Below are positions 26,970-35,472 of a DNA stretch of 64,000 nucleotides, piece after piece. The DNA comes from Pseudomonas sp. GGS8 (GTDB lineage Bacteria > Pseudomonadota > Gammaproteobacteria > Pseudomonadales > Pseudomonadaceae). The position numbers were made by a program, and so were the translations under genes. The stretch lies in NCBI RefSeq assembly GCF_024168645.1, contig NZ_JALJWF010000001.1, positions 859,001 through 923,000 on the forward strand, given 5' to 3'. How positions within the stretch are numbered: the stretch's first letter is position 1; each line of letters begins with the position of its first letter. Under the pieces are notes generated by a model. It was not told the origin of the DNA, did no database searches, and saw only the letters and a program-made list of their open reading frames with translations.

Positions 26970-28283
26970 ATGACGGCCCACATTGATCCACAACCCGGTC
27001 GCTTTTCCCGGTCTGACTACAAGACCCTGGGCCTGGCGGCGCTGGGTGGTGCGCTGGAAATCTACGACTTCATCATCTTTGTGTTCTTCGCCCTGACCCT
27101 CAGCCAGTTGTTCTTTCCGCCAGAGATGCCTGAGTGGCTGCGCTTGCTGCAAAGTTTCGGAATTTTCGTCACCGGCTATCTGGCACGTCCGCTGGGCGGC
27201 ATCCTGATGGCGCATTTCGCAGACCGGGTGGGGCGCAAGCGGGTGTTCAGCCTGAGCATCCTGATGATGGCTTTGCCCTGCCTGTTGATCGGAATCATGC
27301 CGACCTACGAACAGATCGGTTACTGGGCACCCTTGACGCTGCTGCTGTTGCGGGTGCTGCAAGGTGCCGCGGTGGGCGGCGAAGTGCCTAGCGCCTGGGT
27401 GTTCGTGGCCGAGCATGCCCCGGTCGGGCATCGTGGCTATGCCCTGGGTGTGCTGCAGGCCGGATTAACGTTTGGCTATCTGCTGGGGGCACTGACCGCA
27501 ACCCTCCTGGCGCGGCTCTATAGCCCCGCCGAGATCCTCGACTTCGCCTGGCGCCTCCCCTTCCTGCTGGGTGGTGTATTCGGGGTGATCGGGGTCTGGC
27601 TGCGGCGCTGGCTGAGTGAAACCCCGGTGTTCATGGCCTTGCAGGCGCGACGTAAATTGGATGCGGAGTTGCCATTACGGACAGTATTGCGCGATCACCG
27701 CAAATCCATCCTGCCGGCGATGCTTTTGACCTGTGTGCTGACATCGGCGGTGGTGGTGCTGGTGGTGATCACCCCGACTGTCATGCAGAAAAGCTTCGGC
27801 ATGAGTGCCAGCCATACGTTCGCGCTGAGCAGCCTGGGCATTGTGTTCCTGAATATCGGCTGTGTACTGGCTGGATTACTGGTGGACCGGATCGGCGCCT
27901 GGCGCGCGGTACTGGTTTATAGCCTGCTGCTGCCGGTGGGGACCGCGGTGCTTTACGCCAGCCTGATCAGTGGTGGCTACTTGATCAGCGTGGCCTATGC
28001 GCTGGCCGGCCTGACCTGCGGCGTAGTGGGTGCGGTGCCCTCGGTAATGGTGGGGTTGTTTCCGACCCGGATCCGGGTGTCCGGTATCTCCTTTACCTAC
28101 AATATTGCCTACGCACTCTGGGCCAGTACCACGCCGCTTCTGCTGATCGGACTGATGCCGTGGAGCCCTTGGGTCTGCGTAGGCTATTGCGTGGTCATGG
28201 GGGCCGTCGGGGCACTCATGGCGTTGTTCTTCGGCTTTCGCTCCTCGTCGGTGGCTGACGTTTCGGTGGTTCCAGGCGCCTGA
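26970..28283 (+). CDS. MFS transporter, metabolite:H+ symporter (MHS) type
   Basis: 437 residues and 12 predicted helices. ALGGALEIYDFIIFVFFAL is the TM1 text of the MHS group (ProP/KgtP/ShiA-like). The signature HFADRVGRKRVFSLSI lies in loop 2-3, and LRVLQGAAVGGEVPSAWVFV in TM4. MHS members usually import organic acids, betaines or amino-acid-like solutes, so this is likely an importer. It heads a plus-strand unit with an amidase gene 64 bp downstream. Confidence 0.88.
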   Translation: MTAHIDPQPGRFSRSDYKTLGLAALGGALEIYDFIIFVFFALTLSQLFFPPEMPEWLRLLQSFGIFVTGYLARPLGGILMAHFADRVGRKRVFSLSILMMALPCLLIGIMPTYEQIGYWAPLTLLLLRVLQGAAVGGEVPSAWVFVAEHAPVGHRGYALGVLQAGLTFGYLLGALTATLLARLYSPAEILDFAWRLPFLLGGVFGVIGVWLRRWLSETPVFMALQARRKLDAELPLRTVLRDHRKSILPAMLLTCVLTSAVVVLVVITPTVMQKSFGMSASHTFALSSLGIVFLNIGCVLAGLLVDRIGAWRAVLVYSLLLPVGTAVLYASLISGGYLISVAYALAGLTCGVVGAVPSVMVGLFPTRIRVSGISFTYNIAYALWASTTPLLLIGLMPWSPWVCVGYCVVMGAVGALMALFFGFRSSSVADVSVVPGA

Positions 28284-28347
28284 GCCTGACCTTTTCGCGC
28301 CGCCGGTCGCGGCGCTTGCCCCTGAATACCAAAGGACGGCAATCGGC

Positions 28348-29763
28348 ATGAGCTGCGTCAACGATTTGCATGATCTATCGGCGGTGCAACTGTTGGTGTT
28401 GTTCGCCAGCAAGGAGCTGTCACCGCTGGAGTACTACGACCATTTGCTGGCCCACATCGAGCACTGGGAACCCCATCTTAATGCCTTGTACGCCTTTGAC
28501 CCGCAACGGGTCCGGGAACAGGCGGCCGCCGCCAGCGAGCGCTGGAGCCGGGGCCAACCCCGTGGTCTGCTCGATGGTTTACCCGTGACGCTCAAGGAGT
28601 TGATAGCGACGCAAGGCGACTGCATTCCCCTGGGCTGCGCCGCGACCGAGTTGATCCCGGCCACAGCCGACGCACCACCGGCGGCGCGGATGCGTGAGGC
28701 CGGAGCGATAGTCCTGGGCAAGACAACGGTTCCGGACTACGGGATGTTGTCGTCGGGGCTGTCGAGTTTCCACGGCGTGACACGCAATCCCTGGAACCTG
28801 GCGAACAATCCCGGTGGTTCCAGTGCCGGCGCGGCGGCGGCAGCAGCGGCCGGCTATGGGCCGCTGCATGTCGGCACCGACATCGGCGGGTCGGTCCGTT
28901 TGCCCGCAGCCTGGTGCGCCCTGGTGGGGTTCAAGCCGACACTCGGGCGCATCCCCATCGACCCGTATTACACCGGCCGTTGTGCCGGCCCCATGACCCG
29001 CAGCATGGATGACTGTGCACTGATGATGCGCTACCTGTCCCGCCCCGATGCGCGGGATGCCACCAGCCTGCTACCGGAACAAGGCGATTGGGCCCTGGAA
29101 CAGTTGTCGATCCAAGGGCTGAAAATCGGTCTGATGCTCGATCCCGGCTGTGGCATTCAACCAGACGAACAGGTGTGCTCGGCGGTTCGGGAAGCGGCTC
29201 GCCTATTCGAAAGCCAGGGCGCCCAGGTACGTCAGATCAAGCCACTGATGGACCGAGCCGTGCTCCAGGGCCTGGATCAATTCTGGCAGGCGCGACAGTG
29301 GAGTCAGTTGCAGGCCCTGAGCCCCGAGCGGTTCGATCAGGTCTTGCCCTACATTCGCGACTGGGCGGCAGCGGCCGAGAACCTGAGCGCCGTGCAGGCG
29401 GTTGAGGGGTTCAACCAGACGTTCGAAATCCGGCGCCGGGCAGCCGAGGTCTTTCATGATGTCGACCTGGTGTTGTCGCCGACCAACCAGGTCAGTGCCT
29501 TTGCGGCTGAATGGGCCTCGCCCACCAATGACCCGCGCCTGCCGTTCGAGCACATCGTCTTCACTGTGCCGTGGAACATGGGCGAGCAGCCAGCCCTGTC
29601 AATCAACTGCGGCTTTACCGACCAAGGCATGCCAATCGGCCTGCAGATGATCGCTCCGCGCTTCGCAGACCAGTGGTTGCTTCGGCTCGGCAAGGCCTAT
29701 GAAAACTGGCGCGGCACGATTCGGCACTGGCCCAGCCCGCCGTCTCGCCAAAGCATTTTATAG
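28348..29763 (+). CDS. amidase-signature family hydrolase
   Basis: A 471-residue amidase. The Ser-cisSer-Lys triad is visible at K83 (VTLKE), S158 (NNPGGSSAGAAAA) and S182 (GTDIGGSVRLPA), with the exact 75- and 24-residue spacings of the family. It hydrolyses a carboxamide or amide to acid plus amine or ammonia; the substrate cannot be deduced. Placed between an MHS importer and an OprD porin it may break down an imported amide, or deamidate/activate the product of the divergent operon. Confidence 0.92.
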   Translation: MSCVNDLHDLSAVQLLVLFASKELSPLEYYDHLLAHIEHWEPHLNALYAFDPQRVREQAAAASERWSRGQPRGLLDGLPVTLKELIATQGDCIPLGCAATELIPATADAPPAARMREAGAIVLGKTTVPDYGMLSSGLSSFHGVTRNPWNLANNPGGSSAGAAAAAAAGYGPLHVGTDIGGSVRLPAAWCALVGFKPTLGRIPIDPYYTGRCAGPMTRSMDDCALMMRYLSRPDARDATSLLPEQGDWALEQLSIQGLKIGLMLDPGCGIQPDEQVCSAVREAARLFESQGAQVRQIKPLMDRAVLQGLDQFWQARQWSQLQALSPERFDQVLPYIRDWAAAAENLSAVQAVEGFNQTFEIRRRAAEVFHDVDLVLSPTNQVSAFAAEWASPTNDPRLPFEHIVFTVPWNMGEQPALSINCGFTDQGMPIGLQMIAPRFADQWLLRLGKAYENWRGTIRHWPSPPSRQSIL

Positions 29764-29764
29764 C

Positions 29765-29798
29765 CCTGTGGGATCGCCGCACCGCACGCTCCCACAGG
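29765..29798. repeat. REP-type hairpin
   Basis: CCTGTGGGA ... TCCCACAGG inverted repeat just after the amidase stop; the core is the pseudomonad REP sequence. It may also limit read-through into oprD. Confidence 0.65.
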
Positions 29799-29874
29799 AT
29801 TTTCGTTGCTCAAATTTCTTAACTGACAGGCATTAGCAGCGTGTGCCTGTTTTTTTGTCTAGAGACTTATCGAA

Positions 29875-31233
29875 ATGGATTTTCGTGTACTTCTGATGGC
29901 CGGTATTGCCGTCGGCAGCCCTTTGATTGTGACTGCGGATGAAACGCCGACCACTCAAGCCCAGGCCCCGGGTTTTGTCGACGGCAGCCATTTGGGGCTG
30001 AACTTGCGCCATTACTATGCCAACCAACACACCCGACATTCTACCTACCTGGGGATCAAGAAAGAAGATGGCCTGGAGCGGACCCGCATCCGTGAAACCT
30101 GGGTGCAAACCGCGATGCTCAACTACAGCTCCGGATATACCCAAGGGGCGGTCGGCTTCGGGCTGGACGCTTCATTGTTCAGCGCCATCAACCTGGAGCG
30201 TGGACATGGGCGTGTCGCCAATGGTGGCGATCGGGTGCTGGTGGACAGCGATGGCGATGCGCTACCGACCTGGAGCCGTTTGGGTGTCGGTGATCTGCGG
30301 CTGCGTTTTTCCAGCACAGAAATCAAGGCCGGTCGCTTGCTCACCGACAACCCGATTCTGCGTTACAAGGACAATCGCGCCCTGCCCTCGAGCTTTCAGG
30401 GCGTAGGCCTGTTCAGCAACGAACTCGATTGGCTGTCATTGCAGGCCGGCAGCTTCGAACGGGCGATTCCACGTACCGGTACCGGCAGCGAAAAACTCAC
30501 CACCACCTTCGGTAACCGGGCGTATTCGGGGTCGCGTATTTCCTACCTCGGAGGAATGGCCAAAACCCCTTACGGTCTGGACGTCAGCCTCTACGCCTCA
30601 CGCTTCGAGGACATGTGGCAGCAGACCTATCTGGGATTGACCCAGTTGATCGGGGATCGACGCGAGATTGCGCTCAAGACTGCACTGAATTACTACCACA
30701 CCGAGGATCAGGGCGAGCAGCGCCTGGGCTACATCGACAATGACGCCTTCAGCCTGGCGTTCACCGCATCGCACCGGGCCCACAGCCTGACTCTGGCCTG
30801 GCAGCAGGTGTTTGGCGACGAGTATTTTGATTACGTCTGGGAGTCCACGGGCAATTACATGGCCAACTCGTTGTACTCGGACTACAACGGCCCGAACGAG
30901 AAGTCCTGGCAACTGCGCTACGACCTGGATCTGGCGTCTTTAGGGGTACCGGGCCTGACGACCAGTCTGTGGCACGCAAAGGGTTGGGACATCGATGGCA
31001 CCCATTACAGCGGCGACCGTAACGGGCGCAATACCGGTTACAACGTGCGGGGGCTGGACAATGCCAAACACGATGAAAACGGTTTAATGGTGGCGTACGT
31101 GGTGCAATCCGGCACACTGAAAAACGCGGTGTTTCGCACCATCGTCTACAACCATCGGGCCACGGGCGGGCAGATCGACGGAAGCTACGACGAGGTCCGC
31201 CTGGTGGCGAATCTGCCGATGTGGATTTTTTGA
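29875..31233 (+). CDS. OprD-family outer-membrane porin
   Basis: 452 residues with signal peptide MDFRVLLMAGIAVGSPLIVTA, then the OprD pattern: GLNLRHYYAN, RIRETWVQTAMLNYSSGYTQ, GVGDLRLRFSSTEIKAGRL, SSFQGVGLFS, and beta-strands to a C-terminal Phe (LVANLPMWIF), the outer-membrane assembly signal. OprD porins form narrow channels for amino acids, peptides or organic acids. It probably gives outer-membrane passage for the substrate of the MHS transporter and amidase upstream. Confidence 0.93.
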   Translation: MDFRVLLMAGIAVGSPLIVTADETPTTQAQAPGFVDGSHLGLNLRHYYANQHTRHSTYLGIKKEDGLERTRIRETWVQTAMLNYSSGYTQGAVGFGLDASLFSAINLERGHGRVANGGDRVLVDSDGDALPTWSRLGVGDLRLRFSSTEIKAGRLLTDNPILRYKDNRALPSSFQGVGLFSNELDWLSLQAGSFERAIPRTGTGSEKLTTTFGNRAYSGSRISYLGGMAKTPYGLDVSLYASRFEDMWQQTYLGLTQLIGDRREIALKTALNYYHTEDQGEQRLGYIDNDAFSLAFTASHRAHSLTLAWQQVFGDEYFDYVWESTGNYMANSLYSDYNGPNEKSWQLRYDLDLASLGVPGLTTSLWHAKGWDIDGTHYSGDRNGRNTGYNVRGLDNAKHDENGLMVAYVVQSGTLKNAVFRTIVYNHRATGGQIDGSYDEVRLVANLPMWIF

Positions 31234-31281
31234 GGCGGACTTTTTGGGCCGAACAGAATCAGCGGCCCCACTTGCGTAACA

Positions 31282-31316
31282 CTGTGGGAGCTTAGCGAGC
31301 TCGCCGGCTCCCACAG
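31282..31316. repeat. REP-type hairpin between convergent genes
   Basis: CTGTGGGAGC ... GGCTCCCACAG, located between the oprD stop and the convergent fsr stop; it probably also serves as a terminator on both sides. Confidence 0.65.
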
Positions 31317-31331
31317 TCGAGGGGTGTTGGT

Positions 31332-32549
31332 TCAGACTTTTTTGGTTCTTGGCAGAAAGATCGCCAACACCCCAAACAGCGGTAAGAACGAACACAGGAA
31401 GTACACATACTCGATGCCGCGAATATCCGCCAAATGCCCGAGCAACGCCGCGCCAATTCCGCCGAAACCGAACATCAGGCCGAAGAACACCCCGGCAATC
31501 ATCCCGACATTTCCCGGCACCAGTTCTTGCGCATACACCACGATGGCGGAGAACGCCGAGGCCAGAATGAAACCGATCACCACGCTCAACACACTGGTCC
31601 AGAACAGGTCCACATGGGGCAGCAGCAGCGTGAACGGCGCCACGCCGAGGATCGAGAACCAGATCACCGCCTTGCGCCCGATCCTGTCGCCGATCGGCCC
31701 GCCGAAGAAGGTCCCCGCCGCTACCGCACCGAGAAACAGGAACAGATGCAGCTGAGAGCTGGCCACCGACAGGTCAAATTTCTCGATCAGGTAGAACGTG
31801 AAGTAACTGGTGAGACTGGCCATGTAGAAATACTTGGAGAACACCAGCAACCCCAGTACCACCAATGCACTGATCACCCGGCCTTTTGATAAGCCATGCG
31901 TCGCTGCCTGACCTTGTTTGAGTTTGAACAGGTTCAAGTGATTGGCGTACCAGCGGCTGATCCGGTACAGCACGAACAACGCAAACAGTGCGAACACGCC
32001 GAACCAGGCCACATTGCCCTGACCGTACGGAATGATGATTGCCGCCGCCAGCAACGGCCCGAAGGCCGAGCCCGCATTACCACCGACCTGAAACGTCGAC
32101 TGTGCCAACCCGAAGCGCCCACCCGAGGCCAGTCGTGCGACGCGAGAAGCTTCCGGGTGAAAGGTCGACGAGCCGATACCGATCAACCCCGCCGCCAGCA
32201 GAATCATCGGAAAACTGCCGACCACCGACATCATCAGAATGCCGATCAATGTGCAGACAGTGCCGGCCGGCAACAGCCAGGGCTTGGGATGGCGATCCGT
32301 GTGGTAACCCACCCACGGCTGCAACAACGAGGCCGTCAATTGAAAGGTCAGGGTAATCAGGCCGACTTGGGTGAAGGTCAGGCCATAGTTGGCCTTGAGC
32401 ATCGGATAGATCGACGGCAGCACCGCCTGAATCAGGTCGTTGATCAAGTGCGCCAGCGCCACCGCGCCGAGGATGCGCATGACCAGCGGACTGCTTTGTG
32501 AAGGAGCGGGCGTCGATGTCGCGGCGGACTGAGCGTTGCTGATGGCCAT
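31332..32549 (-). CDS. fsr: MFS efflux protein similar to fosmidomycin resistance protein Fsr
   Basis: A 405-residue MFS protein with 12 helices. AHLINDLIQAVLPSIYPMLK and GYHTDRHPKPWLLPAGTVCT, followed by LIGIGSSTFHPEASRVARLA, are characteristic of the Fsr/YnfM-like drug-efflux branch. It exports fosmidomycin-type or other drugs in known cases; here the substrate is unproven. It stands alone, convergent with oprD. It may or may not relate to self-resistance of the nearby cluster. Confidence 0.87.
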   Translation of the reverse strand: MAISNAQSAATSTPAPSQSSPLVMRILGAVALAHLINDLIQAVLPSIYPMLKANYGLTFTQVGLITLTFQLTASLLQPWVGYHTDRHPKPWLLPAGTVCTLIGILMMSVVGSFPMILLAAGLIGIGSSTFHPEASRVARLASGGRFGLAQSTFQVGGNAGSAFGPLLAAAIIIPYGQGNVAWFGVFALFALFVLYRISRWYANHLNLFKLKQGQAATHGLSKGRVISALVVLGLLVFSKYFYMASLTSYFTFYLIEKFDLSVASSQLHLFLFLGAVAAGTFFGGPIGDRIGRKAVIWFSILGVAPFTLLLPHVDLFWTSVLSVVIGFILASAFSAIVVYAQELVPGNVGMIAGVFFGLMFGFGGIGAALLGHLADIRGIEYVYFLCSFLPLFGVLAIFLPRTKKV

Positions 32550-32868
32550 GAGAGTTTCCGTACTGCGGATGGGTGCGCACAGGCAGGTCGGTCAATGTGC
32601 CATTTTTCGCTGCAGTCACGCCATCCCCTTAGCCTGCTAACGACCTCAAAAAGCTGATAGCGCAAAGCCATGGTCTGAATCTTGCCTTGCTTATCTGCTT
32701 CAACGCGGCCCCTTACAAAGGGGACCGAGAATGGGAAGTTTCGCTACAGAGTCGGCCTACAGAGCGGACCAAGGTGAACTTTCGAGGCCTTTTAGAAGGA
32801 CATCAGTCGCGGTCGCAACGGCCTCGACGCACGCCGATGGTGCGTGATGTCCAGAGGAGTCATGGGGC
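32550..32868. other. intergenic region between divergent fsr and chemoreceptor genes
   Basis: A 319-bp region with no credible ORF. It must hold the promoters of the two divergent genes. AGAGGAG at about 32850 is the ribosome site of the receptor gene. No clear -35/-10 pair stands out. Confidence 0.5.
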
Positions 32869-34926
32869 ATGCAGGCTTTTTTATCACCGGGGATCGGGCT
32901 GCTGGGGCGTTTCGGCTTCGCGCGCAAATTTCAGCTGCTGTTTCTGTTGTTTATCCTGCCGCTGGCGGGCAGCTTGTGGATGATCGGCCAGGACTATCGT
33001 GACAAGTTGAACCTGATCTCCGGCGAACGCGCCGGGGTCCGGCAATTGATTGCCCTGGATGCGCTCGACAACTTGCTCGCCGCCCAGCGTGACCGCGCCG
33101 CTCGCTGGCGCGCCACCGAAACCAATCGCCAGCCGACACCCGCAACCATCGCGGCGATGGCAGCGTTCGACACGGTTCAGCCGGCCGTGGCCCAAGCCAC
33201 CACGGATTTGGGCAATGCCCTGAAAACCGAAGGTGCCGAGGGCGAGACCCTCGCCCGCTATCAAGCCCTGCAAAGCGCCCTCAGCGGCCTGGATTCGAAA
33301 AGCCTGAGCAGCGTCGGTTGGTGGCCGGACGGCTACGATCGCTTCACCAATGCCTTGAGCGCCCTGCAAGCCTTGCGCGAACAAATCGCCATGGACAATC
33401 GCCTGACCCTCGCGTCATGGCTGGAAACTTATCTGCTGACGCAGATCTCCACTCAACACGCACCGGACCTGATCGAACGGGTTGGTCGCCTCGCCGCGGT
33501 TGGTCAGGCGTCGGTGGTGTCCGGGCAGTTCACCCTGCAAAGCCGCCTGCAATTGCGGGACTTGCGCAGCCGCATCGGTGACGCTCGGGAACAGCTGGTG
33601 AAAACTGGCAGCCTGCTGGAAGCGCGCCTGCCCAGCGCCTTGGAAACCTGGGCAGGGCAATACCACGACAGCCTCAAGCAGCTGGATGCCGTTTTGAAAG
33701 TGCTGGACGACGGCGTCTTCGGTGGCAGCATCAACCTAAAACCCGAAGACTTCGAACGCAGTCTCGACGCCCTCCTCGGTAACCTTGCCTCGCTGCGCCA
33801 GCAATCGTTGGTTTCGCTGGATCAACGGCTGGATTATTACCACGGCTCAGCCATCCGCCAGTTCATCCTGGTGGCGACAGTTTTTGGCGGCCTGCTGCTG
33901 GCCGCGCTGTACCTGTTCATCTGTCTACAGGCCTCGATCCGTCGCAGCACCAGCGGTATCACTCTGTTGGCCGAAGCACTGCGTGACGGCAATCTGAGCC
34001 TGCAAGTCCCGGTGCAGGGCCGCGACGAACTGGCGGCGATCAGCACCTCGCTTAACGTCGCGGTGGTACAACTGCGCAACAGTTTGCTGGGGGTCGATCA
34101 CGAAACCCTGCAGTTGAGCAACGCGGTGCGCACGCTCAACGATCACTCCAGCGGTGCCCTTGGCGAAGTCGAAGCCCAGCAGTTGCAGATCAGCCAGATT
34201 GCCGCAGCCGCCACGCAATTGGCCGCCACCTCCCAAGGGGTCGCTCAGAGTTGCGAACAGGCGTCTGGCAGCGCTCAGCACACCCAGCGCATCGCCGCCG
34301 ACAGCAGCCGCGACAGCCAACGCACGACAGCAAGTATTCAGCAGCTCAATCAACGGTTGAACGACACCGCGGCGGCACTGGGTCGGGTCAGCGAGCAAGG
34401 GCAGCAGATTCAATTGGTGGTCGATACCATTCGCGGCGTGGCCGAGCAGACCAACCTGCTGGCCCTCAACGCCGCCATCGAGGCCGCACGGGCCGGCGAG
34501 CAAGGTCGCGGCTTTGCGGTGGTGGCCGATGAAGTGCGCAGCCTGTCGCAACGCACCCAGTCCTCCACCGCGCAGATCGCCGGCACCGTCGACAGCCTGC
34601 GCAGCACCGTGAACGAAGCGGTCAGCCTGATGGAAGCCGCCTGCGACCAGGCGCAATCGGATGCGCAAGCCGTCACCGGTCTCGGCGAACGCCTGGGGGA
34701 AATCGCCAGCGCGGTGCAAAGCGTCACCGACACCCTGGCGCAAATCGCCACCGCCGTCGAAGAGCAAGCGAGCACCGCCGATGAAGTCAGCGGCAACATC
34801 CAGCAAGTCGATCAGGCGGCGGTACGCTTGCTCGAAGGCGCGCGGGCGGTGAACCTCGCCGCAGACACCTTGAGCCAGGGCAGCATGGCCTTGAGTGCGA
34901 ATACCGGGAGATTTCAGCTCAGTTGA
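32869..34926 (+). CDS. methyl-accepting chemotaxis protein
   Basis: A 685-residue transmembrane chemoreceptor. TM1 is at about 22-40 (FQLLFLLFILPLAGSLWMIG), a large periplasmic helical sensor domain at about 42-325, and TM2 at about 330-351. HAMP follows (about 352-405), then the cytoplasmic signalling domain whose hairpin tip [20 protein letters not shown] lies near 523. The ligand is unknown. Q/E-rich methylation helices flank the tip. It is transcribed alone and ends about 115 bp before tRNA-Met. Confidence 0.94.
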   Translation: MQAFLSPGIGLLGRFGFARKFQLLFLLFILPLAGSLWMIGQDYRDKLNLISGERAGVRQLIALDALDNLLAAQRDRAARWRATETNRQPTPATIAAMAAFDTVQPAVAQATTDLGNALKTEGAEGETLARYQALQSALSGLDSKSLSSVGWWPDGYDRFTNALSALQALREQIAMDNRLTLASWLETYLLTQISTQHAPDLIERVGRLAAVGQASVVSGQFTLQSRLQLRDLRSRIGDAREQLVKTGSLLEARLPSALETWAGQYHDSLKQLDAVLKVLDDGVFGGSINLKPEDFERSLDALLGNLASLRQQSLVSLDQRLDYYHGSAIRQFILVATVFGGLLLAALYLFICLQASIRRSTSGITLLAEALRDGNLSLQVPVQGRDELAAISTSLNVAVVQLRNSLLGVDHETLQLSNAVRTLNDHSSGALGEVEAQQLQISQIAAAATQLAATSQGVAQSCEQASGSAQHTQRIAADSSRDSQRTTASIQQLNQRLNDTAAALGRVSEQGQQIQLVVDTIRGVAEQTNLLALNAAIEAARAGEQGRGFAVVADEVRSLSQRTQSSTAQIAGTVDSLRSTVNEAVSLMEAACDQAQSDAQAVTGLGERLGEIASAVQSVTDTLAQIATAVEEQASTADEVSGNIQQVDQAAVRLLEGARAVNLAADTLSQGSMALSANTGRFQLS

Positions 34927-35002
34927 TGCCCTCCGCTGAGCCGATTTTTCGGGTCAGCGGGATAAGCGGTTGAAAGTGTGGAGAAATATTTTAGATTTAC
35001 GC

Positions 35003-35031
35003 TTGACGCATCGTCGTTCCAGGTGAATAAT
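35003..35031 (+). promoter_or_regulatory. sigma-70 promoter of tRNA-Met
   Basis: TTGACG (35003-35008), a 17-bp spacer and AATAAT (35026-35031), followed 12 bp later by the tRNA. Near-consensus elements and ideal spacing. Confidence 0.8.
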
Positions 35032-35042
35032 GCGCGCCACTT

Positions 35043-35119
35043 GGCTACATAGCTCAGTTGGTTAGAGCATAGCATTCATAATGCTGGGGTCCGGGGTTCA
35101 AGTCCCTGTGTAGCCACCA
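35043..35119 (+). tRNA. tRNA-Met (anticodon CAT), elongator type
   Basis: A 77-nt cloverleaf. The acceptor stem GGCTACA pairs with TGTAGCC, followed by an A discriminator and CCA. The D-arm is AGCTCAGTTGGTTAGAGC, the anticodon loop TTCATAA, and the T-arm holds GGTTCAAGTCC. A paired first acceptor base pair (G-C) marks an elongator rather than an initiator tRNA. The sequence resembles elongator Met rather than Ile2. Confidence 0.95.
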
Positions 35120-35163
35120 AGTACCTGTTTACAGATGTCTCCATGAGTCTATAAACAACCTCA

Positions 35164-35191
35164 AGAAGCCCGCCTAGTGCGGGCTTTCTTG
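35164..35191 (+). terminator. terminator of tRNA-Met
   Basis: AAGCCCGC-CTAGT-GCGGGCTT followed by TCTT, about 45 bp after the tRNA. Confidence 0.8.
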
Positions 35192-35472
35192 TGTCTGGGG
35201 CATTCGTTTCATTTCTCCGAATGCCCTGACAGTCTTCTCCACCCTGTATGCCAGAAAAAATTGAATCTGGCATACAGAATAAAATGCAGCGCACACTGGA
35301 TTCGAGCAGTCTCACAGGAGGCTGAAGACCATGAGCGCAAGAGATTGATCTTAGTACAATCGATAGCGAACAGATTCCAAGGAGGGTGAGACGATCTGCC
35401 TTGCACAGAACGCTTCAGAAATATCGTTTGCTGCCGAACACAAATGATCATTACAACAGGACGTAATTAGGA
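35192..35472. other. intergenic region downstream of tRNA-Met
   Basis: No gene is visible. A hairpin GGGCATTCG / CGAATGCCC (35198-35226) lies right after the tRNA terminator. The rest is AT-richer than the surroundings and leads into an AT-rich gene. No integrase or attachment repeat of the tRNA 3' end was seen. Confidence 0.5.

Noticed and set aside
28348..29763. Amidase as GatA of the tRNA amidotransferase
   Set aside because: No gatB or gatC is adjacent, and the protein sits with transporter genes; the triad alone is shared by all amidase-signature enzymes.
31332..32549. Fsr-like MFS as the dedicated resistance gene of the cluster
   Set aside because: It is convergent with oprD, separated by a REP hairpin, and Fsr homologues are common in pseudomonads without such a cluster; kept only as a possibility.
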